A stretch of DNA of 64,000 nucleotides. It comes from Protonemura montana. Taxonomy: Eukaryota; Arthropoda; Insecta; Plecoptera; Nemouridae. The notes below the pieces were generated by a model that did no database searches, was not told where the DNA came from, and was given only the letters and a program-made list of their open reading frames with translations. The position numbers were made by a program, and so were the translations under genes. Positions 1-11,500 of this stretch are shown here, in pieces (the stretch's first letter is position 1; every line of letters begins with the position of its first letter). Location of the stretch: contig OX387606.1 in assembly GCA_947568835.1 (NCBI GenBank), positions 20,623,225 through 20,687,224 on the forward strand. Direction: 5' to 3'.

Positions 1-3000
1 GAGCAGCGCGTAACATTACGTCAGGTAATTCTAGCCCCCGGTGAGTTTTTATTTTATTAACTCGTGGCATTTCCAAATTGATTATGTAAAAAAAAATAGA
101 ACATTACAATCAATTACGGAGCTTGAAAACGAAAGAAACTTATACTGAAAGCAATTTGTCGGGTAGTGTCATTCTGTGACAACTAGACTCATCATAGACT
201 TTCGGCTTAACGTTAAAAATTAATATGCTTCTCGTGCATAAATTCGTCTTATAAGAACAGACAACAGACATTATGTTTGCTTAAAAGAATATAAATATGC
301 ACATTCAATTAGATGGATATTTTTACGCAAAATACTAAATTACAATTAGCAGCAGAAAAGTTACTTACCACCTGTCAAAACAAACAATATGAGTGAGAAT
401 TATGCACCGAAACAGAGAAAATTTTCAGAATAGTAAGATATTTAGACGTCGAAGCAGCACTGATCAGTATTTTTCTTCTAGCACCAATCGAAGTCGAAAT
501 TTTAACTCAGAGACTTCTAGATCCCTCCTCCCCTACGTCACCGATGTTGAAGTCAGATAAAGAGAAAGGGAGAGAGGGAGGGAGAGAACGAAGAAACATA
601 TTTTCTGTCTTGAGATTTCTGTTTTCTAAACACAAACTCACAAAATGTCATTTTAGCAGAAATTGAAAAAAAAATGTTTGACACACAAAATGGAGTGACA
701 TCCATGTCGTTCCAGAGTCTTTTTGCAAGCATTATCTTTACACTAGAAAGCCAGGCTAACATTCAGCGAGAAACCACCTGTTACCTATGTGAGAAAGTAA
801 TCATAATTTGAAACTATAATGTCTCCGTTTAAAAACGACAAATCGGTTTTGCCGACCTTTATGAGATGGCACCGCAAGTATATTGGTACTGTAATATTAA
901 CAATCTCTCCACGTTCCAAGCGAAGGATTTCAACTGTTTCCTCCATCTCACGCAATGTCAAAACGTTCCCCCTTCCCCTCCAGCCATCACCCTTTCCCCT
1001 GGGCCGTCAGGCGCACATGGGAATGGACGGGATGCCCCGGGACTTAGATTGGCATCTGGAGGTTGCGAAGAAGGGCGATGTGGCGGTGTCTTGGAATCAA
1101 CTCGACTGGGCATGTTTGCGTCACAATAAGAAACTCAGTTCAGTGGTACAATACCTGCCAATTTTCTCACCCAATTCTATGTTTTTCAGCTTGTTCAACC
1201 ACTGCGCACTTGCGCTCAGTCTTTTAGCTGATGTGCTGTGAACTGTCACTGACCAATTAGTTTAAGGAACAAGACAACGATGCTTGTTTTTTTTTTATTA
1301 GCAAACAAGTGACAGAACAATTAGTGTAATTATTGTTTCAGCTCGGTTCTTATAATTGGTTTGTAGCCTGGCTGTAATAGCCCTCTGGCCTCTGCTAAGC
1401 TTCATCGAGCGGATGTTAAAGTTATTAAAATAAACATATACATTCCCGATTAAAAGCACAGGTAATTTCATGGAAAATTTAAACACAAAAACTTGTCTCC
1501 TGAGCCACTGTCTGTTTACGTGCGATACTTCTTAGGGAAAACTTGGTGAGTTTATTTATTTAACTTGAAAGCTTGAGCTCGGTGTCCACTCGTACTTGTC
1601 CATGCTCTCAATGCAGACTCTGGACTCCTCAAACAAGTTCAACGAGAGAGATTTATTTAAGGACTCTTCTTTTGCTAGAAAATCATAAATACAGACGCTT
1701 TGATACGAAGAACAACAAAAGGGAAATGATTTTATACCCTTCACCAATGTAAATATAATGTTGAGGCCCCATTTTATATACTTCCATGTACCTTCAGTCC
1801 CTTCACGTTCAGCCCTTCACGAGGCTAAATCAATAGCAGCGATTAAACCGATCTCTCCTCCCACCATTCACCCATGGCAGACCAAAAGCCCTATATTTTG
1901 CCGCTCATGCCAAGTTTTTCGGACGTCCGTTTTCTATGAATGAAAGAGCAATTTTCATCCTCGATAGAACGTGAAATTGATTAATGAAAGGCATTACGTG
2001 GCTGCAGCGAAAGACGAAGGAAAAAGACGCGGGGAATTCGTACATGAGAAATGACACTAGAACTGGTCGATCGTCCACAAGGCTGTGTATGGGAGACCAA
2101 ATTCTAAGCCAAGTTACAATGTAGCTGCCTTTTATCAAAATGGGAAACTCGCGACGCTGTTTTATGAAGTTGCAGGAAAAGTTTAAATTCCTATCATGTT
2201 TTTCATTACTATGTCGATAGAGTTGGACGTGCATGCAATTTACCTCTACTCGATATGTGAATTACATGCTCAAAGTCTACGTCGATTTACACATAAATGT
2301 CAAAAAGTTATGAACTCGATTAGTTTTTCTCCGGGGACTGCAGAGAGCGCCAGGTGCCTGGAATGCCCGGTAGAAGTAGACCAGTAATTTCATTTGAGTT
2401 ACAAAACTACACGTATTCTTGAGCGCCAGTTGTCTACTGCGGACCAGAGGGCGGCACAGTGGCTCAACCTTCCTTCGTTGTCGCCTGGAAAGCGGTTCAA
2501 GGGCACCTAGTCTAAAGTCCTTAGCCCTGTTAAGTCCTGGAAAACCGCAACGCCGCAGAGGGTTAAGTGTGGAAACCGCGTACTAGCCAGAACTTCCCTC
2601 AGGACTGAGGCTGGAAAATAACACGCACTGAAAATTGACACACCCTGCAACGATCATTTTATTTGTCACGAGAATTGAAGTGACCAAGTGTCTACGACTA
2701 GCACGACACGAGAATAACAATGGCAAGAAACGGTAATTCAGAGTCATATTTCAGGTTGATTTAATTTATGTTTCTTCGCCTTTGAACTGGAGAGAATGTA
2801 GAGTGACCTACAAACGTTCCCACTTTGCATGGAGATTGTGTGCAGTCCAAGAATAATAGTGTGAAGTCTGCATACTGACCACAACCTATCGGCATCCAGC
2901 GACAAAACAAGAAACGCAATCCAAAACCATTGCAACCATTACAATAGCGAGCACGATCTTGGTCACGATTATAATCCGCACATCTCTACACCATGTTGAT

Positions 3001-4622
3001 TCGATCCCAGTTTAACTGTCTTTCTTGCCATCTCTCTTTTCCTTTCACATAATTCGTATGCTGTGTATCGCACGTACGAAGCGTTGTAATTGTATTAGTT
3101 GTAATTTGGTAGCTAAGAGCTATTTTACGATTAGATATTCCGGTCGTGTTTCTCACTAAATGACCCTCTCTCACCCCGGTTTGAGGGTGCGAATTAGTCC
3201 CACTTTATGGCCCCCTTCCTGCCCCTGAACTGGTCGCTGCCCTCCTAAGCTTGCCGACGGATGTTGTGGAGATTTTTGCACCGTTTACGCACGCTATTTC
3301 TCGCTCGTCCTGAGCGCAATCATTCGCGTTACCCACCGGGAAAATGGTAGACACCGAATGTAATAATCTCACGAAAGTTTTCGTTTTGTTAGAGAGGAAC
3401 TTTTTCAAATAATAATCTGTCCCGGGTTTTCAATTTCAGTGGATTTCCATATACTAGTTTGAATTATGCGTAACTGTAGGCATGCATGACGCTGATTTCA
3501 ACGAGGAATATATTCAATTCGGAAAACTACAATTTTGTTTAAATTAAAAAAATACTTTTCATGATATGCTGAATTGAATAGACATGGGATTGATTTTAAT
3601 CAATTAAAATGAGCATGTACATCATTATGAAATGTTATGCATCGATACGACTAATAAAACAAAACAATCTGTCATGGCAAAGTAGTAAAAACACAAATCT
3701 AACGCAAAAAATCGCCTTGTTAACTGGATTTAACAGTGGATTCCATAGTGTCGTAGTTTTATTCATAAATATAACTAAATATAGCCTTTAAATAGGTAAG
3801 CACATATTCACACAAGCAAAAAAAAAAATTATGTCCGCAAATTTGATTGGCAAACGTCACAATTTGTGTGGCGGCAGAGAATGAACGAGAGTCGCAGAAA
3901 TGATAAAAGTGACCCAATTCCCGTTGTGTGCGCAATTCCCTTCTCAATTCTCACGAGAAGATTATTTATTTACATTGTTGGTTGGAAAATGAAGATGAGT
4001 ATAAAGAACTAAAAAAGGAATATTACAAGAAAGCGGCAAAATCTAGATGAAAAAGCGAACGACATAGCATTACTTTAACATGTTACATGGTGTGAAGCAG
4101 ATGCAGATGGTTCATCCCCCATTATCCCGGGAGAGTACGAAATCAAGCATTTGAGTGGCACAGTCATCACTAAAATTTAAATGTAGAAAAATGTTCACTT
4201 GGGGAGACACGTGAAGAAAATCTCACAACTTGAGTTCATCACATCTCTCGATAAGATCTTTCCCAAAAGGTCAAGCCAACAGATGTCACACTTTTTCTAT
4301 CGTAATCACTCAATCCCTCTTTTTTTCAGAAGTACAATTCAGGAATCATTTTTTTACTGTAATAAAAGAAACCCATGCTAAACACCAAATAGACACGTCA
4401 CTTCTTCAGCAGAATCCTATAGAGAATCGCACTGCTCTAGTACTAGGGAGCCTAAACACGTACTACGAGCGCCAAATCTTACCATGTAGTTTTGAAATCT
4501 CTCCTTCAAGGGCAACGGGTGTCTAGTGCCTCAGCGCACCGTGCACTCGGCGTAGCGTGCCGAAAGCGTCGACATTCATTAAAAAAAAACTTTCTTTGAC
4601 CATTTTTTATGGGAATAACAAT
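1..4622. other. Non-coding stretch, no gene found
   Basis: I see no convincing exon on either strand. Open frames here are short, compositionally random and lack recognisable domains. The DNA is mixed in base composition, with many A/T-rich homeodomain-like words such as TTAATTA, which are expected by chance in AT-rich sequence. It may be intergenic DNA or a long intron of a gene outside the window. Confidence 0.6.
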
Positions 4623-4807
4623 AATAAGAACGACATTAGGATGAAATCTTATTTAAATTGCAAACGCTTGCAATGCGCGGGGTATTTTATTATTAACAAC
4701 ACTATAACCGTCTCAAAAATTGATGCCCAGACGCGGACATTTCCGCGTTTGGGCATCAATTTTTAAGACGGTTATAGTCTTGTTAATAATAAAATAAGAA
4801 CGACATT
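4623..4807. repeat. Inserted repeat with 53-bp hairpin and 15-bp flanking direct repeats
   Basis: The word AATAAGAACGACATT occurs at 4623-4637 and again at 4793-4807. It looks like a 15-bp target-site duplication of the kind made by LINE or SINE machinery. Between the copies lies an almost perfect inverted repeat: arm 4685-4737, loop of four bases, arm 4742-4794, with three mismatches over 53 bp. The left part (around 4650-4730), with its TTGCAA-N4-TTGCAA word, resembles repeat copies near 19.98 kb and 60.7-60.8 kb. It could be a fold-back insertion of a dispersed element or a hairpin-RNA locus. The structure is seen directly; the origin is inference. Confidence 0.7.
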
Positions 4808-7140
4808 TTTACTACTCAAAATTGTCCCAGATGCGACATGCAAATGACGAGGTCACTGTCCAAGGCTTCTATCCAAGGTCCCGCCTTCAACAAGGGCATT
4901 AACCCAAGTCAACAAGGGCAGTAAAGAACGCTCGTAGCACCATGAAGGTACTAGAAGGTACTCATAGCTGCAGTACCTCCAAGTCCAAAACTTTATTTCA
5001 ATTAAACTAATTCAGTTGCTACCCCGGGGTCGAGAATCCTCGCTTTCCATTGGTGTTCGGCTTATGAACAACGCACGGAAATAAAGCTTGGTTAGTCTTA
5101 TAGTTTTTCGTGAAGAAAATATGCGATAAAATATTGCCCGGAAATGTTGCAAATACGAGAAAACCGATCCGCGATAAGAAAAAGTTGTCGCCGGTCGTAC
5201 ATTATCGCTCGTTTTGTTCGTTTTTCGGCCGCGTCGTGAAAACTGGCGAAACGTTTTACATCGAGATGGTTTAAATCTTGTTCGGAAAGTTTTTCCTAAT
5301 CGCATTATGAGAGATATGCTCGCACGGACAGAAACTTGCCCGCTAGCCTACGCCAACAGCGATCACTGTTTTAAAGACAGCTAAAATATTATTATCTTTG
5401 CCGCCGAGTTCTTTGTCTTGAAATAAACAAATGGAGTTTGCGAAACCGAGTTGCTGGCGTCGCCACATTGCTATATTTCTCTTAACAAACAGCTCTCGGT
5501 AAAATGTTTTAATAAATTAAAAAAAAGGAGAGTCGACGACGAAACTGTCAACAGACAAACCAAAGAAAACTCGTTTTCTCATGTTGATGTTAGACAGCAA
5601 TTTATATTGATGTAAAATTAAGTTTTAATTCAATCTGAAAGCAACAAAAAATATAGTGACACAGCTGTGTACAAAATTTAAACTGGAAACTCAGATAAAC
5701 AGATCGATAACAGCAAATTTAATATTAAAAAATCCCCCGTCATATGTCTATTTCGGCTCATTTTCTCGCAGCTTGTAGCTCGTGTGCTCATTAGCTTGTG
5801 AGTTTTTGTCGCCTTGAGTTCTCAATTAATGTCAATTATTATTTTTTCTTTTGCTTGAATTTGTACCTTTTACACCTGCACCTCCACTCGACAGGATTCG
5901 TTTCGAACAGGGAGAGATTGGTATACCGTAGCTTTCAAATGACCGAGCGAGTTAAGTACTAATTGGTGTGCTAATGATCAATTACAGGTTTATAAACCTC
6001 GACCAGTTCTACATGCCGTTCTTTTTCCACGACTTATCCCAACTAACCACGGATTGGATATTTCTATCAAACTATTGTCTTCGGTGATCCCTTTGAGATT
6101 CCTGTCTCTTCCTGATAAGCCTTGTGCAGCTGCGAGCGCCTGCAATACCTTTATCTGCAAAATGGGAAAAACACGAGCGCACGGACAGAGAATGGCATGT
6201 AAGTCTTGTTGCCAGAGTGCACTGGTACTACTGCAAGTCCTGTGGGTCTCTGGGGAAGAGGGACAGGAAATGTAGTGTCTCTAATCGCATCTTCACCATA
6301 CACTGAACACATTTTAATGATCCGTGTAGTCTGGTTCATAATGCTGCATCGGAAAATAAAGTCGTAACAAACAGAGAAGTCATTGCAAAGAAATGGAAAC
6401 TAACAGGAAAACTTGATTCCCAGAGAGAACGTTAGGGCTGAACGCAACTAGCAGGCACTGATAACAAACTGTGTCAACTGTCAAACCTTAGGTGAATTTG
6501 CCATTACATGTTTCATTTTTCTTCTTGTTCAATCAATTTTCCATCAAGTTGTAAAGACGTTCAAATATTGATTGAACGCCAATAATGAAACAAATTCGCG
6601 AAGCCGATTTCCCCACAGTCTGTTTGCTTTCTCGTTTGCACAAGTGCAGTTCTAATAAAACGGATGAAATCTGCATCGCAGCATTTCAATTTCCTCCTTA
6701 AACACACAAACCTCGGCCATTCGGATCCAGAAGCCCATGTCATCGACGACATGAGAGCAAGTAGATAGAAACCATACAAAAACTAATCTTTTCATTCATT
6801 GGCTCAATCAAATTATTAGACAAGACTTTGTAGGTATAGATATTCCACGCATCACTAGTTTTAGATTGGTTAGTTTTGACTGGTGAACTCGCACCAGTTG
6901 ATAATCAAGATACAGTACGATGTATCGGGCCCGCTATGCATTAAATAATAGACACCCTTGCTTCCGTTTCATCGCAATCCTAGCTGACGTGAACATACCA
7001 GGGTGCCTCGCTTTTCTGAACAAGTATCAAAGACACTCTCGACAGACATATGACATCCCCCCCCCCCCCCTCTCCCAGCCAAGAAACTCGTAGTCGTCAC
7101 TTCCACAACAGTGCGACGTCGTCTAGCAACACACCTTAGA
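4808..7140. other. Non-coding stretch, no gene found
   Basis: No recognisable exon, RNA gene or element was found on either strand. Short open frames at 5.0-5.3 kb and 6.0-6.3 kb show no domain or codon pattern that I trust. Confidence 0.55.
7057..7070. repeat. C14 homopolymer
   Basis: A run of 14 cytosines followed by TCTCCC. It is a simple-sequence tract with no visible function and a likely site of assembly or sequencing length error. Confidence 0.9.
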
Positions 7141-7179
7141 GCGTATGGTCTCTTAAGATGAAACATTTGTCGCTGAGCA

Positions 7180-7250
7180 ACGGGCCGCTCCGGGAATCGA
7201 TCCGGCTAATAAGAGTCTTACACTTTCTTAGCTCCTTGAGCTAAATAGAC
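7180..7250 (-). repeat. tRNA-derived sequence (probable SINE fragment)
   Basis: On the minus strand a box-A-like word TTAGCTCAAGGAGCTAAG (7228-7245) is followed about 23 bases later by a good box B, CCGGATCGATTCCCG (7191-7205). The second word can form a T-arm with a CCGG/CCGG stem. Spacing suits an internal Pol III promoter. The flanks do not form an acceptor stem, so this is not a working tRNA gene. A tRNA-derived SINE remnant is the simplest reading. Confidence 0.4.
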
Positions 7251-9405
7251 GTCATGGACTGTACACACACGTAATTAAATTTCAGGGCTGAGCAAAAGAC
7301 TATATCCACGGGGCTAACTCTACCGTTACACTTTGCTGTACACATGTTTTGATGAAAATGTATGTACTTGCTTCAATTTGAGCTCGACAATTGTCAAAGT
7401 AGTTACAACTAATTTCACCTGACTTTACAACTTGCTGTACTTAGCTGAAATATGATAGGCGAATCGCCCGAGACTGCACACTCTTCATTCTAATATTTGC
7501 TGGTTTCGTCTTAGTTTCTTATTTTCTACTCTGATGTTTAATAGAACAGGGTTGAATGCCTAAACGTGCACCCAATTGACCCATCGTAACCCAGATTTGC
7601 TCCAAAGTGGCAATTACATTATTTATCATAACACAAATATTTTAAAATGTCTAATTGTATCAATTTGAAACGTTGACTTCCGCGCTGCATACGCCCCCGC
7701 TAGTGCCCTACCAGGTCGCTCAGCTCCTAGCGTCAGTCTCATTATTTTCAAGACAGCAAGCAATCAACATTACGAAGTGTTTTTAACTCCGCTGCTACAT
7801 TTAGAGGAACATTCCAGTAATTGCTTGCCTGGTATTATTGGAAAATCGAAAAGAAATAACATTTGAGACGGTGAAACGCATCGTTTAGATTGCCCGTGTT
7901 CTGTTTCTCCGGGGCATATCGCAAGACGATTCTATTGGAATAGTACCGATACCCAATCGTTATGGGTTGTACCGATCCACAGTGTACATATATATAGGTA
8001 ACAATAGCGTGCACTGCATCAAACTAAGTGAACGTTCACACAGACAATTGCTTTTATCTTTTGAGCCGAGTTCAGAAACCCCTTGCAACATCGACCGACT
8101 TCCATTAGCTCTACATCGAGTCAACGGCGAGCAATAACGTAATATTCGCCTCGATGTTCCTTTATGTTAGTCTACCGAACGAGATTTTAGGACACGGATT
8201 AATTGTAGAGGATGCGGCAGGCCATTACTTAGCAGGTTCGTGCGTTACGTGCGCTGCCATATACTTTCCTCGTCGAACGTCATGCTTGGCAGGAACAGGA
8301 ACCTCTTCACTCGAACGGCAGAACTTTCGCCAACCCAAAACATAATAATTCCACAACGATGCCAAATATGGGACGATGAGTTCTCTAATTTAACATCTAA
8401 AGTGGGCTTAACTTTGGGTAGTATGAGAATCTTGAGCACCACAATGGCAACTCCAGCACAGGTGGTTGGTTTTTGTTGCCGCCAACCCCCACCCCTTCTC
8501 AATTTCAGTGGGAAAAGTTAACCACATCACGATGTCGACGTCGTCGTCGCCGTTCTCTACAAAGATCAGAGTAATGTTATTCTTCAAAGGGCTCAATCAA
8601 GGCTAATTCGGCGTGCCATCACACGCAAGTGGAGCCTGTAATTAGCCGCGTAGATGCAGAAATTGCGACTGCAGAGGATTCATATCTGCACGCCGCGTCA
8701 AAAAGAGGGTGGGGTGGTGGGAGTTGTGCATGATAATGAAGACGTGATGTCTGGCGCCCAGGGACTTGATTAGATCACTAGTGGAGTTGGCAAGGGGTGG
8801 TGAAATTAGATCGGGGTTCTGACATGGCTCACTCACTGTGCCTCTATGCGGCTTGGCTCGGTCAATATTCTGTCCCAACGGGAAGAATATGGTAATCTGC
8901 TGAGTGAAAAATATTCCAAAATAACGTTTCGCCACAAAGAAGATGGCGGCGCGAATCATCTTGTTCCTGCTCGAGGGTTTGTTACTGAATCCTCTTTGGG
9001 AAGTGTTAGGTTAGGTCGGTCCTTTTCATATGCGTAACACATGAAAAGGTTCAATTGTCCATCCGTATTGTATTTATAGGGACCAGCAAAGTTGAGGACC
9101 TAAACAGAAGGCCGATAAAAGATGCTTAATATTCAGTCATGACGCACAACATGAACGGTCTTGCGATTATTGTTTAGAAGATCTATTAGTTTTTCATAGT
9201 TTCGCTCTTTTGCAGCAACTCGCAGTTTTTAACCTTCTCCGGAGTGAACTTCCAGAGTTCTGTTGACCTTTCGCTGGAAATTGCTTGGACCTTTCACCGT
9301 GCGACTGGTCAACGTGATATTTGCGTGTGGTGATCCCAGGATTGAAATAGCATTGATTGCCCCCAGGAGATGAACTCGAAGCTTTCTGACGACCAAATTA
9401 ATGCA
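7251..9405. other. Non-coding stretch, no gene found
   Basis: No supported gene. An inverted repeat CCTTTTCAT...ATGAAAAGG at about 9020-9048 and two TTAGG units at about 9006-9016 were seen. Both are short enough to be chance. Confidence 0.5.
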
Positions 9406-9424
9406 CCCCAACCCACCCCATCCC
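9406..9424 (-). other. G-quadruplex motif (minus strand)
   Basis: Four C runs on the plus strand (CCCC, CCC, CCCC, CCC with 1-2 base spacers) give a tight four-run G tract on the minus strand. This fits the standard G-quadruplex pattern. No gene lies near it, so any role is unknown. Confidence 0.6.
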
Positions 9425-9910
9425 AGGCCATCTCGGGGATAAAGAGCGAAACATCTGTTTGTGATGAACCTAATAACTCCGCGAGGAGAAAGTTCAGATA
9501 ATATTGTTAATTGCTTTTCAAGTTCATTTGTATTTCGATGAGAAAATCCCAACAATGCAAGCCGAAATAAAAAAAAGTGTATGCACCAGTATACCTCATT
9601 ATAATTAATAGGTAACCTAAATAAATACGTTTCCACGCGCATGTCTGCATAATAAACCGACAGCTCATTAAGAAAAAATTTAGTTTAATATCCAATGTGG
9701 AGAGAAATAATTTTTGCTCTGTGAAAAATATGCTACTCGAGCGTAGCATGAATTTAATTATTAGATAGTTACCAACGAATGAAAAGTGTTTTTCCGAGCT
9801 TTGCGCCACAGGAAAAATTTCCAACGCCAGGAGAGAGTTTTTGAGATATGAAGAGTATCGTGGAAAAATGCACGTGCTTCTGTGGTGAGGGACGGGGTAG
9901 TGAGGTGGCA

Positions 9911-9962
9911 GGGATGGGGCAGGGAGTGGGCAGGGAGTGGGCAGGGGGGAGGGGAAGGGGGG
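9911..9962 (+). other. G-rich tract with G-quadruplex potential
   Basis: A 52-base tract of G runs of three to six separated by one to four bases. It includes a short tandem unit close to GGGCAGGGAGT repeated about three times. Many alternative four-run combinations satisfy the G-quadruplex pattern. Confidence 0.65.
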
Positions 9963-10189
9963 AGCAAACGAAATAACAAAAAAAAACACAATTTATCGGA
10001 ACACCTGGTGAGAATCTTGGGCTCGCAACCGCACAGTCGATATCGATTCAAAAAAAAAAACTCGCACGTATTTGCAGTCACGCACGTAGTTACCTGATCT
10101 GCACGAAAATATTCTTGTCTGTGTGAAAAAAAAAACGTTGTAATATCGGTCGTTGAAACGCTGCCAGTAAATGATTCTGCCAGTACAGT

Positions 10190-10216
10190 GGGGGTTGGGG
10201 TTGGGGTGGGCTTGGG
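10190..10216 (+). other. G-quadruplex motif, TTGGGG-like
   Basis: Runs of five, four, four, three and three G with spacers TT, TT, T and CTT. The middle resembles a telomere-type TTGGGG repeat, but only two units are present, so it is not a telomeric array. Confidence 0.65.
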
Positions 10217-11446
10217 CGGCGGTGCCTCTAGCTAGGTGAAGCTGTGGCGGCAGGGTTAAAAGGTTCTCCGGCGACCATCCCCCGCTATTTGCACCCATTT
10301 CACCCGTTTCACCCCTTAAGCTCTGGCAATGAATCGGGAAAAGCACTCAACAACGGTGACATACACAGCTAAACAAAAAAATGCTCACACCGCATACAAA
10401 ATACAGTAACTTTTTTCGAAAACTCTTCACTTTCAAAAAGAAGCTCCCTTTTCAGACCTCGCCGCTTCGAGCGTTTTGAACGGAACAAAAACAATTAGAT
10501 TGTAATACTGCTCCTTAATGCAGCCTCGTTTCGCTTAATACCCTGCTACAACATCGCCTCCATCGCCGCTCGATTAAAAGCTTTCCTAGGAATTGATTAT
10601 ACACGTGCGCCTCTTGTTTTTTCAACTTAGCAGTTACGATATTTACCAAGCGATGCTGAAAATTATTGTAACGGTCGGGAAATCTTTGGTGAGTTCAACC
10701 AGAACATAATTTCCCGAAGGGGAAAATTCGTTCCGCCATAATAAAAGTTGTGTTCCTTGGAATGTAATATCGCTGCCAGCCACGAGACCGTATGGCAGTT
10801 ACACGTATATATATAGTAAAACCGTATGTTCCTCTGAATTATGGCCCATGGCAGTATAGCTTCGAGCAAGAACCGTTATTTCGTTTTACACCCGCCTCTT
10901 AATTAGTTAAAGATAATTCGAAAAACCGTAAAGATGTTATTTTACTGAAAGCACCTGCCAGACGCTCAGTGTTTTTGTTCCGGCAAGTGAGAACGCAAAA
11001 AAAAGGAAATAAAAATCCACTTCCAGAGGTCTCTTTTCTTCTTTTCTTCCCCAATAAAATAATGGTGCTTCTAGCTTGAATTTTGTCAACGGCGGTGCTC
11101 GATCACTACTCCACGTACTTTTATATTATTGTCTGGATTATAGAGTTCAACTGGCATTATGATTATTATATTCCTTGAGAGATTCTGAAATTGGGCAAGA
11201 AGTCGCTCGAGCTGCGAGCGCACGAAAGGCACACAGGCTCCAGAAAAGTATGTCGGTGAGTTTTGACTCTCGCGAGAATCGCATTAGCGACTGGCTTACA
11301 TAACTGATCACCCTTTTCTAAACGTAGCTGCCGCGATGCAGAGACCTAGCTTTGATGTGAAGGCAACTGTCAAGCATTAAGACGAATTAGCTTCCTCGAT
11401 TTCTCACGAGAGATGTCATGAATCGAAATTCTCGATTTCCATTCCT

Positions 11447-11500
<54 letters not shown>

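Noticed and set aside
2440..2520. Possible tRNA-like segment (CAGTGGCTCAACC then GCGGTTCAAGGG)
   Set aside because: Boxes deviate too far from consensus, and no acceptor or T-arm pairing is visible.
9002..9020. TTAGGTTAGG, like insect telomere repeat
   Set aside because: Only two units; expected by chance.
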